64,000 bases of DNA, taken from assembly GCA_005281725.1 (NCBI GenBank), contig SSBO01000003.1, positions 6,868,776 to 6,932,775 on the forward strand. The letters are read 5' to 3'. How positions within the stretch are numbered: the stretch's first letter is position 1; each line of letters begins with the position of its first letter. The translations under genes were made by a program, and so were the position numbers. Shown here piece by piece: positions 25,450 to 36,444 of this stretch. The stretch comes from Wuchereria bancrofti (taxonomy: Eukaryota > Nematoda > Chromadorea > Rhabditida > Onchocercidae). The notes beneath the pieces are model-generated. The model was not told where the DNA came from. It did not search any database and saw only the letters and a program-made list of their open reading frames with translations.

Positions 25450-26737
25450 CGAGCCATTGTTGTTTGTCCATCTACCTGATGAGAATAATGTAGTATATTT
25501 TGGTCTGTTTGTGCTCTGTTATGTTTGATTTTGTGTAAAATTCATAAGAGAAATAAGCTCAGAAGAAATTAGAAGGGTTTTGATAGGCTGTGATCTCCAT
25601 TTGTAAATTTAATGTTAAAAATTTCCATTTTAGTTTGCTGTCACGTGCTGTTTTTCAAAAAGTGAAGCAGTAGTAAACCAGAAGGAAGGCAATGGGTTAT
25701 ATCACTAAAAAAAAAACCAATGGTTTTCTAATTACTTTATTTTTTTTGTAAGATACATCAGGTAAAATATGATCTAATAGTAAGAGCTGTGGGAGAAATG
25801 AATGAACCTGATACCCAGGTTACCTGGATATCAGGTAATTAACTTGTAGTTTCATCAATATGAAAGTGGTCAAATTTAATACGGAAATATAAGAACAGGG
25901 AAGAAAGAAAACCTCAGATAATTCAAGCTTTCTTCCAGTAGTGTATATCTGTTTTATTTATTTGTTTGCTGTATTTTTTTTTCTTTTTTTTTTTTGTTCT
26001 AAAAGCTCTTTCCAAAATTAGGTAAAGATGTACTCGAGTTAAATTGGAAAGTTACCTGAGGTTTACAATAGCTTCAGATCCAATATATGAAAACTGTTCA
26101 CTTTCAATAATGCAATGTTTTGGTCAGTAATGCCACTTCCCACACTCAGTAATGTTCAAAATCAGTAATGTTACTTCCCAGAAAAGTTGGGCTGAATGGT
26201 TTGTGTTTCGTTTCCTCATTAAGTGATAAAACGGCTTATCAGGAAGACGAGGAATTAATTTTGATATCATCTGAGAAAAGGGTTTTTTCTTTAATTTATC
26301 GTTGTTAATATTGAGAAGGTGGAGGAATGGACAGTTATAATCATTTGATAATCACGACGTAATCGCACATCTCATCGCATCATTAAAAAAAAAACCATTT
26401 CATACATTTTGGTTTAATGTTATAAATTTTCATGCTTTAAAGCGGTTGAAAATGTATAAAACACTGTCTTACATAATGTTTTATGGCAAGGAACAAGCAA
26501 CGGTGTGTTTGGATTTCAATAATATGGATTGAAGATAAGGAACGATTTCAAGAATTTCAATCCTTTTCCTGATTTAAACACTCCCTTTCCATTCTTCATT
26601 AATCAAAGTTTTCTCTTGCTGAATCAAAAGAGATCATCTTTTAGTTTCTGAAGATGCAAAGGCTATATGACGCATGAATGTACTCTGCCAATTGAGAGTA
26701 ATTTATTGCATCATTTATAGTTTTACATAGTGATAAT

Positions 26738-26871
26738 GTATGCTGTTATGGTAATATTAGCAGTTGAATTAGCACGTTGTATTCTAAAATTGTTATACGA
26801 GAAGAAAAAACTTGAAATATCAAGGAAAGAAATACCAGTACTTCTTGCGGATAAAGATTCCCTCGGGGAGG
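26738..26871 (+). pseudogene. Orphan exon-like stretch, hydrophobic then basic
   Basis: An open stretch begins near an acceptor-like TTTTACATAG and ends at a donor-like GAG/GTATTT. It encodes a hydrophobic segment (MYAVMVILAVELARCILKLL) followed by YEKKKLEISRKEIPVLLADK. It faintly recalls the middle of the peroxin PEX16, but the match is short and no neighbouring exons support it. It could be a relic exon or chance. Confidence 0.2.
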
Positions 26872-27112
26872 TATTTTGAATTTTTTAATTACCACCATTA
26901 ACATAGTGATCATATGCCAGTTATTATTTTACTCAGAATTGCTGCTTTTGTTTGATTTAGTTTTGGCTTTGTAATCGGAAAGACTGGCATCTTCTAGAGA
27001 GTTTGTTTCAGAAAATCCATATAAAATTTTGTGAGATAGAATAATTTCGAGACAGCGAATTAAACAGTGTGAATTAGAGTTGTTTTAATATCCAGCGCAG
27101 ATGATCACTTTA

Positions 27113-27234
27113 GAATACCGTTTATAAAAGGACCATTTCGACGGATGATGCTAACTTTACTGAGCTACTCGACCGAAAATATAGCAGTACTCCGTTCGGT
27201 GATGAACTGCACAACATTTCAACACCCAGATTTG
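27113..27234 (+). pseudogene. Second orphan exon-like stretch
   Basis: An open stretch after a CGCAG acceptor and before a GTAAAT donor, encoding FRIPFIKGPFRRMMLTLLSY followed by STENIAVLRSV. Its phase does not join the stretch at 26738-26871 directly. The product is unrecognised. Confidence 0.18.
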
Positions 27235-29262
27235 GTAAATCATCCTTCCAGTGCACTTTCTTCCTAAAAATTAAAAATAACATTTCCAATTCAGCTGTTA
27301 GTAATTAGAAATCTCCCTCTGTTAGTAATTAGAAGTCTATAGCAGGTCATGGTTTGTAATCAATCATCCACTCAAACTGTTCCTTGATATGCTAAATTTT
27401 CGAATCTTCGAATGATTTCATTGCGCTTTCCCCTCAGGAAAATAAGCTGGTGATTTTAAGAAAATATGCTCTTTTTTTCCAAACTGTGAACTTTATTACG
27501 ACTTTTCCATCATTTATGCACACCAAATATTAACAATCTAGCTCAAGTCTCCAAAAAAAAAAAAAATTCAGAGTGTAATAATAAACAAACAGTTACAGTG
27601 CCATCAACTTTAAAGAGAACAGACAAAACACAAAGTGTACCGGACACGGATACTTCTAAGAACTCGAGACTGAAGATGACTAAAAGCAGCCGTAATAAGC
27701 CAATCAAAAGCAGATCAATCAACAAATCCAAGAAAAAAGTAAATACTGAAGAAAATCTAAAACTCAAGCTACCAATACTATTAGAACAGACTCAAACAGA
27801 AAACGATACATAAGTCATAGAGTACGAGGGTGATGCAGGAGCAAAATATTGGCTACTTGAAAATTTTTTAATATTTTCTGGATTTACCAAAGTAATGTAT
27901 TTTCTCGAAAGTAAGATATAACAACTAGAATATCACTGGACGAAAAAGGATGGTGGGAAACAGGGACAGAATTATATTCCTGATAAATACAAAGTACATT
28001 TCATTTGACTGAATCTACTATGCAAATGAGCCTACTAAACGTCATTCTCCATATATATTAGATTGTCATCGAAAAATGTTCCATCTAACAATTTGACCTT
28101 GTCAACTGTTACGGCTTGTTTGCTTTTGTAAGTGATGCGCCTTCATTCCTAAGCCTTTTAGTTTCGTTGTAACTTTTTCATTAGACATACCAAAAGCTTC
28201 CTATGTTTTTTTCTTTTTAAATTGATATATTAATTAATGAAGAAACAACGAACTGCAGTTGTCTAGATATGAAGCATAAAATCTTAGGACTGCGAAGCAA
28301 GTATAATGAATGAAAATAAGAGAAAAAGTCAAGTAATTACTGATGAAAAGAAAAGCTACAAAAATCCAAATAAATGGAAAATTAACTCATCCAGTTTTTA
28401 AAAGATTATTTTGTCTAATCTTAGATCCAGCGGTAGTTGAAAGCGAGACCATCACCATTTTACAAGTTAAGGTCTATATACCATCGATTCAAACGAAAAT
28501 AGCACACGAAGAAAAAGCAACAAAAGAGTAGGTTGAGTTTCACTGGACACCATTGATTAATAAAGATACAAATGGTACCAATAATGTATAAATAAATCAT
28601 TCGGATTGACCAATCGGAATTTCTGAATTTGTGAGGCAGATAAGTGACATTTAATTCAATGCACTTAGTGATTAGTGTGTCTCAAATTGAAAAAAGAAGA
28701 GAACTAACGAAAGGATAATAGGAATAAATGGAAAAGCGAGAATGAGCAAACGGAATGTTTCTGTCGACACTGCTTTCTTACAGCTCATTATGTAATATCA
28801 ATAGAGGGTTTAATTTTCCAACGAAATAAATGAGAGAATCTGAGAACATTGTTTTTGTCATTCTTATAATCCTCAAACAATTTGGCTGTGGCAGTGCAAG
28901 CAGTTCTTTTGTGCTAATTTTGACTCAACACTATAAATGTTCAACAAAAATATCTATACAAATAACTGCAAGAAGTCCCACTTATAAAAAATACAGTAGT
29001 GAACAATGAACCAAAATCTATTCCATTCCCTACAGGGATAAAAATTATAAATAAGATATTATAAATAAAATAAGGTAAACTAGCTACTACAATCTCAAGA
29101 AAAAGGAGGACATATAAAATCCAGAGAAAAAAAGCTAACAGAAAAGATCACGGAAGTAGTTCAACATTCATCTTTGGTAGCAACTTAACATACAAAAATG
29201 GCACGTCACCATTTCGCTAGAAGGCAATTGAAAAATACATAATACAAAAAGTGTGCGCAGCG

Positions 29263-31905
29263 CTATCTTCTTTCCGTACTACCAAAACCTGAAGAATGAA
29301 AGTTTAAACGTTACTGAAGAAAGAAAGAGATAAAAAGAACTGAATTTTATTTGAAGGCGATAAAACTTACCTAACAACATTGACAAACTTTCAACGTTAA
29401 TATTCACATAAGCAGTTATATCTCATCCGCTGAGTTTACTACACAAAATGAAATTTAGTTAAACGTTGAATAAATCGAGGAATCTACCAGATGTTGTTCG
29501 ACTTGTTGAAGGTCCTGGCGAATCACCTCTATATCTACTGTGTGAAGAACTCCAGAAACCATCTTGTTCATATGGTCTCCTACCTCGAAAGAAACTGTTT
29601 TCACTAAAATAAATAACAGTAATTGGCACAATTAGCAAACAGATTTTTAGTGAATCGATTACTTACAAACCTCAAAATAGTAACTGCGTCTCAATTTTTT
29701 TTGACAATGAACAAACCTGTTCTGACTTCTGCCATACAAGTAACCAGCTAAGCCGCCTAATCCAATACCAGAAAAGAAACCGGGTCCAGTGGATTGTGCA
29801 CCGGATGCATTGTAAAAAGATTCTTCATACGTAGGAGGTGCATCAGTTGGACGTGTAAAGCTCTTGAAACCTGGTGGTGCTGGTCTTCCACTGTCTGGTG
29901 GAGGTGGTGGTCCTTGATTCCAACCCCCACCGAAAAAAAAAAAAAGATTAATGATTAACGAACATTAATTTAGTTGTCATATTCGAATGTTCATTTAACT
30001 AAAAAAAAACTACCATTTAAGAAAAATGATATAGTGTATACTTGAATTTAAAATATTGGAATTATACTTAGTGAATCTAAGTATAATTCCAGTATTTTAA
30101 GAAATTATATAAAAATTATATACTGCAGATTCTTAAACAAGAACTGACAACTGAAAAATTAGAAGTAAATAGTTTTGCCAAGTTTTACCAACACATGACT
30201 TTCTTCCGTCTCACCTCTCTTTATCTTTCACCATTAAACATACGACTTTTTGTAACCACTTACTATCTTTTACTGCTTATCCATGAAGTCAAATAATGAA
30301 ACAACGATGGCAGTCATGTACTTGGAAAATGAAAAAAAGTGTAATTTAAAAAAAAAATCGAATACCACTACGACGTGTTCTGTCATCATCAGTAGTAGGT
30401 TGCAGACAACTATAGTAAACTACGAAGAGGAATAAAAGCAAAATAGCTACTGACGAAAGCGTCAAAGAACCAAATCTGAAATTATTAATATAGAATTTGA
30501 ATCAAGGATCAAAAATTACAAATAACTGCATCGTAATTGAAAATAATATCCATAATTATAAAAAGTGTTTGGGAAAACTACTTCGAAAAAAATAATGAAA
30601 AAACACTTCCGCAAATGCTCACTCATGATCCTTCTCATAAGGTGGCGCATTTGGTACGTTGTTTTTACCATAATTGTTCCCTCTTTCATGACTATATTCC
30701 AAGTTGTATTTCAACTAAAAAATATCAGCCAAACATATCAAATTGAAAATTAATCTATTTATCACAAATGAATTTTTAACTTAATAGAATTCATGATAAC
30801 TTGCAACTAATCTTAAGCAGCTTATTGAGAATTACTAGTTGCTTGCATCATGGCGCAATCTCATATGTCAATAAACACTTTCCACTATTAATATCAACAT
30901 TTTAACCAATCGTGATATAGTTGCTACAGCCAAACTGCCATAAATGTCCATAAAATCATGTTACTGAACAATAACAAAAAGCAATAAGAAACTCTGAAAA
31001 AATAAAAAGAAAAATTTTTTTTTCCAAGTTGTTTAAAAAAATAAATTCTAAACTTACACCACAAGAGCCTCGCAAAATATACGGATCACCTGCGTAATCA
31101 TACCCTTCACAAGATATGCGAATCTGAAAAAATTCGGTCAAATTTCGATTAAGTTTTCAGATCCAAAGTCATATTATTTTCTAGCAGACTTAATAGACGT
31201 GAGAGTTAATTTTTTTAATACGATAAGCTGTAGACAAAAACTGATGGTGACTTACAACTAGCTTAGATAATCAATTTAGACAATCATCAATCATGAAAAA
31301 TTTACTTCGCCAAATTCATACTGATCGCCCATTTCGGCTTTACACTCCCACTGGACATCGACACCATCATAACCCCTGTTATAGCACTGCACAACCTAAA
31401 AATAGAAGCAGGATATAGCAGCAGACATTCCAGAAGAATATCGCCAGTAAAATCTAATCTGAATGCATGAATTAGACTTCCATAAATGGTCATGTTCAGT
31501 ACTAAAGCAAAAATACTATGAAATGTGCTAGGTCCGACAAAATATACATACTCTAGGTTCAAATTTTCCATTCGCCGATCCTCCGACACATTGAATTTGG
31601 GGGATTGGAGAGGACCTTCTTCCTGTAGTATACTTATCTCGATATAATGTTAGCGTTGTGACATCGACCAAACGAACTTTTCCTGAACCCTCTGGAAATG
31701 AAAAAGTTGTCAGGACTTACAAAAATGTAATTTAAATTTTTATGATTTTATTTTAGTTTATTATAACTCTTCGTCTTGTCTGCCCTCAAAATATGGCAGA
31801 AAAACAGCAATTATTTCACGGCCGTCTGAATAACTTCAATAACTTACCACATAAATTAACAATACCAATCAAAAATATGACATATAATCTGGACCACCAC
31901 AACAT
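29263..31905 (-). CDS. SARAF: Store-operated calcium entry-associated regulatory factor
   Basis: Nine exons (minus strand): 31905-31848, 31691-31552, 31395-31306, 31123-31058, 30714-30623, 30475-30366, about 29930 (or 29912)-29717, 29603-29488, 29288-29263, giving about 297 residues (human 339). A signal peptide (RLYVIFLIGIVNLC) is followed by a luminal domain with strong family identity: GKVRLVDVTTLTLYRDKYTT, RRSSPIPQIQCVGGSA, QCYNRGYDGVDVQWECK, SCEGYDYAGDPYILRGSCG. One transmembrane helix follows (SSVAILLLFLFVVYYS), then a Pro/Gly-rich cytosolic tail with PPPPPDSGRP, APPGFKSFTRP and TGPGFFSGIGLGGLAGYLYG, ending SGFGSTERR. SARAF sits in the ER membrane and promotes slow inactivation of STIM/Orai calcium entry. 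The exon 7 acceptor is defective or unusual (see findings). A TTTTTCAG just upstream of the ATG suggests trans-splicing. Confidence 0.93.
30048..30100. repeat. Near-perfect inverted repeat, 24-bp arms, 5-nt loop
   Basis: Arms 30048-30071 and 30077-30100 are reverse complements except for one position (30056/30092), which is a G-U pair in a plus-strand transcript. The loop is TGAAT. It lies in SARAF intron 6, antisense to the gene when read as the better-paired strand. It could be a foldback element remnant or a hairpin RNA precursor. Confidence 0.85.
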
Positions 31906-31920
31906 TCTAGTCTTGGAAAT

Positions 31921-31928
31921 CTGAAAAA
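31921..31928 (-). other. Putative spliced-leader acceptor for SARAF
   Basis: The minus strand reads TTTTTCAG ending at 31921, 15 bases before the ATG at 31905, with no coding exon upstream. This is a strong nematode 3' splice site. Confidence 0.5.
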
Positions 31929-32237
31929 AAAACTGCAGTGCTTCAAATCAAAAATGATGATGAAATACTTCACTGATTATATCCTACTTTTAAAATAAAC
32001 CACATTTAATCCAATTTTCAGCACAAAGTTTGCTTCGGTAAAATACTGCATGGAATGATGATCTGATAGCGCAACACGTAAAATGTTCTCCCACCTCAAT
32101 ATTTACCAGGAAGCGGAAAACCGGCACGGACACGTCAAACCACGTAACAGTGGAACAGAGATCCAACTGCTAACAAAGCAGCCAACAACCCATCATCACA
32201 TTGGCAACCTGCCGAGATGACTTATTGTGCAATCAAA

Positions 32238-34078
32238 TTATCTCATGCAGAAAAGAAATTGTCTTACTGTACCGTTCCATGTGTGTATTTTAGTACTAAA
32301 TATCATTTGGCCTGGGACAAGTTTGGACAATTGATGGCCAAGAATGGCTAGAACAGCATCCATTAAGGCATCATAGGCTTGCTCTATCTCTCTGTTATTA
32401 AAAGAAATATGAGGATTTTAGAATTGCAGCATTATTTAGTAAAATAGAAGCAAAGCATCAGCTTGCAAGTAATTTGTACTGAAAGCTTATCGAAAGATAA
32501 ATCTAATAATGATAGTAATTTAATTTCTTTCTACCCAAAATATGGTCATTTAATTTTTGTCAAAATGGGTCGTTTAATTACTTTGTTTAAGTAATGCATT
32601 TTATCAATTACTTTTTCAAATTAAGCAATCGAAATAATAAGGCGCTTATTTAATAATGGATTTTTGAGAAGTTATATTTATTTTAATTTAATTAGCGCTG
32701 GAGCAACAATAGCATTCTTTATTTTGAGCATATCGTACAAACAACAAATTTCAGTGATTTATTAGTACATATGCGGTACTAATTGCGCATTGCCATTATC
32801 ACTGCTGCATTGGAAATCTTTCATGTTCTCTGAAATAATAAAATATAGCCATTATGAAGTTTGACATAAGCAACGAATGAATCTGAATGTTAAAGCATTC
32901 AAATTCTTTTTTTTTTTCAATGAATGAAAAGTGTTTTTAACTTCCTTTTTTTTTCTCATTTTTGAGATTTTTCTCATTTTTGAGATTTCAGAAATGAATC
33001 GCAATAATCTTTCAGGAATCACTTAATAAACGTTTATTACATATTTACTCCCCGAAAAAATCCATTCCGTAAGAATGTTATGTGATCCACATCGGAAATC
33101 ACTTAAAAACAATTATTTCAAATCTCCACGAAATGTGAAGTTAGACAGTTGCGAAGCAGATGACAAAAAAAAGATCTCTTCTTCAATTTTAATTCGAAAA
33201 TTCGTACTTTGAATGCAAATAATGGCTCGGATAAGTAAAAGCGACTATCAGAAACACTCGAACTAAAGCCTGGCCGGAAATTACCGCGGCCAGAAACGAG
33301 TGAACCTCCGGATGGTCCCAGATTTACCCATTTTGGTGATCGAAAGAAATAATCATTAGTTGCATCCACTGCCTACAAAAAAAAAAAAGAAAAAAAACCA
33401 CCGATTAGAATTGAACTAAATTCAGCGATTCATTAACTATTTGATTCTTCGAGTTAAATAGTTCTATTTTGCTATTGATTCATATTCATCGTCATTACAC
33501 TCTATGGCAACATTTTTTGCTTCCTCTTAATTATAAATCATCCATTTTAAATATTTGATTAAGAATTTCTGCTTTCAAAATGAATATGATACGTGGGATT
33601 AAAGTGCTTATTGTAATCAACAAGTTTCAGGTGATTATATCTATCCTAACAGTGTACGTTGTAAGTAATGATTTTTTCATTCCTGATGGAGCTGATTATT
33701 ATTCCTTCTCAAAAGCCTAACTAAATCAATGAGAATATGTGAGAATATGATATTAAGCAAATTGATGATACTGCCTGAGAAAGGCACATGATTAACCAGC
33801 CAATTTCAAATCTTCTGCGGTTAGATGATTGATTAGTAAATAGTAATCTAAACTTAACTAGTTATAGGGTGCTTAAAATCTACTGAATCTACCATTAATT
33901 TTTTCTACCATGATACAATGTTGACACTTTTACGCTTTTAAAATGTTTATTTAAATTTTCCAAATGATGAAAACCTATGGAATTTGAAAAATATACCAAC
34001 CTGACAATGCAAATTTAAAATAGCAATAGCAAACAGCAAAGGAAGATGTAGTAACAGTAGGACAGTACCATAAATCAT
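32238..34078 (-). CDS. Small secreted protein, unrecognised
   Basis: Exons 1 and 2 are well supported (minus strand): 34078-34001 (ATG, ends TGTCAG before GTTGGT) and 33372-33208 (TTTTTTGTAG acceptor, GTACGA donor), joined in phase 0. Exon 1 is almost entirely a signal peptide (MIYGTVLLLLHLPLLFAIAI). Exon 2 encodes a Ser/Gly/Phe-rich, lysine-poor stretch including FFRSPKWVNLGPSGG and GRGNFRPGFSSSVSDS. Further exons are tentative: 32827-32762 ends in a stop (about 103 residues total); alternatively it splices at a weak GTACTA donor after VPH to an exon at 32391-32238 encoding EIEQAYDALMDAVLAILGHQ, an amphipathic helix. I know no family for it. It could be a neuropeptide-like precursor, cuticle-associated or secreted effector; none can be chosen from sequence alone. 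Confidence 0.45.
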
Positions 34079-36444
34079 TATTGCAGTTGCTTTGTATCTG
34101 TCGAGGTTAGTGTTAAATAGGGAGTTAGTGATGAATGCTTCCCAGGGTTGTGCTAAAGAATATCATAGGAAATTTTGCGAATTTATGTGGAAAGTTATAT
34201 CTCTCAACAACAGATTGGGAAACCGTTGCAGTAAAACTTTAATTATAAAAGTACCCATGAGTAAAAATAGCATTGCTAAATTCACGCATCGAAACAATTA
34301 GCCAGAAGAGATGGATGACCAGACTGATTGGCCAAAGGTCTTTCTCTTCCTATCTCTCATTCCCTTTTTAAATTATAACTTATGCGCACCTCTATGGCTC
34401 GTTTCACAGTGGTGTGTAAATGACGTAACTGTAGAAATAGCATCATGGGAAAGGACACATTCTGCAAAATGTTATGAGTAATAAATTTGAAATGCATGAG
34501 AGGAAAAATTGATAGTCATATCCTCCTAAACAATGGTACAAGGAGTTTGAAATACGAGATTTAAATTTCACTTTTCTTTTTATACTCTTTTTTTCTTCTT
34601 TCGTAATAAGTCTTATATTTTTTCATCATTCAAATTTCGTTTATAAATAAGCCTTTTTCATTCAAAAAACATAATTCATAAAATAACTGATAAATTTATC
34701 ACAAATGAATTATTAAATCATTGACGAAATAGTTCATACTCATAACACTGGAATCACCATAGACCAGGTGCATTACGTATTACGATTATTCAGCGCTACA
34801 TTTCATATTATACGTGTGACATTATTCCCTATGCAACGTATATATCGAAAGAGCAATAAGATTGTTACGCTTAAGGTGAATATGTTATTGTCATTTTATT
34901 AAATTAATAGGAAATTATTCATTTTAATCTTCGGAGAATTGAAAAAAGAAAAAGGAAAGCAAAAAGATGACATGCTTAATATATACGTAAGCATGCATTT
35001 ATCATCTTGTATTGCATTTCATTAATTAAACATTTCAGCGTGAAGAGCACTCAACTTAAGCTTTATTAAATTGAACTGAATTTGCATTTTGCTCATGGAA
35101 CCCAATATAAATCAAATCATATGCTTGCATATTTTCAAGCAAAAAATAGCACAGCATTAGCAATTTGTAAATTTCTCCGTTGACAAATGTCATTAAAACG
35201 TTTCATCACGTCAGCTATTTCATTCGTTTAACATCCCAGGAAAAAAGTCAAAATTTTTATCTAAAATACAAATTTAAATCTAATAAACATGGTATTATCA
35301 AAAATTTCATTTAGCATAGAAACACGTATTCTGAAAATTTCAACTAATATCTCTAACACAGAAACGAAACAGCTGATTGATACATAAATTAAAAATTCAA
35401 TGAATAAATCTAATCATACCTTGAAATTGAGTGTAGCATCAGTCACATTGATCAGTATAAGCCTTTAAAAAAATTGGCAGCTGAAAAATGGGAATCAATC
35501 TAATAAAAATATTATTCTAATTAACAAATATCTCTTTTGTTAATTACCCATCAATATTTATGTAATTGATTTTTGCGCGCATTTTGTTTTAGTCAAAGAT
35601 TAGAATGAAAACTAAGATTTCGTTTGAAAATAAGGCATTATTGTTAATTGTTATCAATATAATGTACATATAATTGAATGTTATCCAAATACGCATTATC
35701 ATCAAATGTCACATCTCTATCACAATACCGTAAACTTATCTGCGCTGAAACAATATATTGCGTTGCTTAATTGCATGCGACAATCATGCGACAAATACCG
35801 TAAACCGTGATGGTATGAGAGGGACGGTTTATCGTAAATCTTTTAGTTTGGGTGATTGGTATTCATTCATTATTTAATTGGAATTCGATGATATTTCTGT
35901 CGAAATTTCATATAAGACTTGAAAGTAGTTAGATTTGGCAATATTGATTGAACTATTGAATGCCAAGTTTTGCTGAAAAGAAAGAGTATTTAAGAGGATG
36001 GTGTAATAAATAGCTTTCTTAAGTATTACAGTGCTGTCGTCACGTATATATTATGGATACAGTAAAATGTTACTGTAAAAACAATTTTAGTAATACAAAA
36101 TTCGAGAAAAAGAGATGACCTGAAAAGATGTATTGGAGTTAATAATACTGAGCGAAGTTGAATCCCAACTGATAAAATAAAATGAATTCTATGTGCAAAT
36201 CTTTTTTTTTTCGAGATACAACTGGATTAGAATTTTGTTAATAATTTTCTTTTTGGATGAAATTAAGAGACTGTACATAGTTTAATATTTCGATTATTAT
36301 TGACTCGACAAATCAAAATGTTTTTTAATCAGAGATATTCAAGTTTTGTGTAATGACTTTTGTTTTATAGGTACAGAATTGAGGAGTTTTAAGAGGATAA
36401 AACTAATTTGTGATTTAAGTAGATTCCTCTATTTTTTCAAGCAA
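34079..36444. other. Intergenic region upstream of SART3 and the secreted gene
   Basis: About 2.4 kb between divergent genes. AT-rich with no supported exon; the forward ORF at 34092-34301 overlaps the presumed promoter of the secreted gene and shows no family features. The sequence TACCGTAAAC occurs at 35729 and again near 35797, followed by an inverted ACGGTTTA near 35823. Confidence 0.5.

Larger units (their letters stand above)
25450..29262. other. Gene-poor intergenic region between SNAPC3 and SARAF
   Basis: The 3' flanks of two convergent genes. Besides the two orphan exon-like stretches listed separately there are only Lys/Ser/Asn-rich short ORFs (27598-27813 and 28343-28531, plus strand) without recognisable similarity or matching splice partners. 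Short imperfect repeats of CAGTAATG plus ACTTCCCA occur at 26128-26180. Confidence 0.5.

Noticed and set aside
27598..28531. Lys/Ser-rich forward ORFs considered as exons of a gene.
   Set aside because: They lack an ATG or matching splice partners in phase, and the composition is what AT-rich DNA gives.
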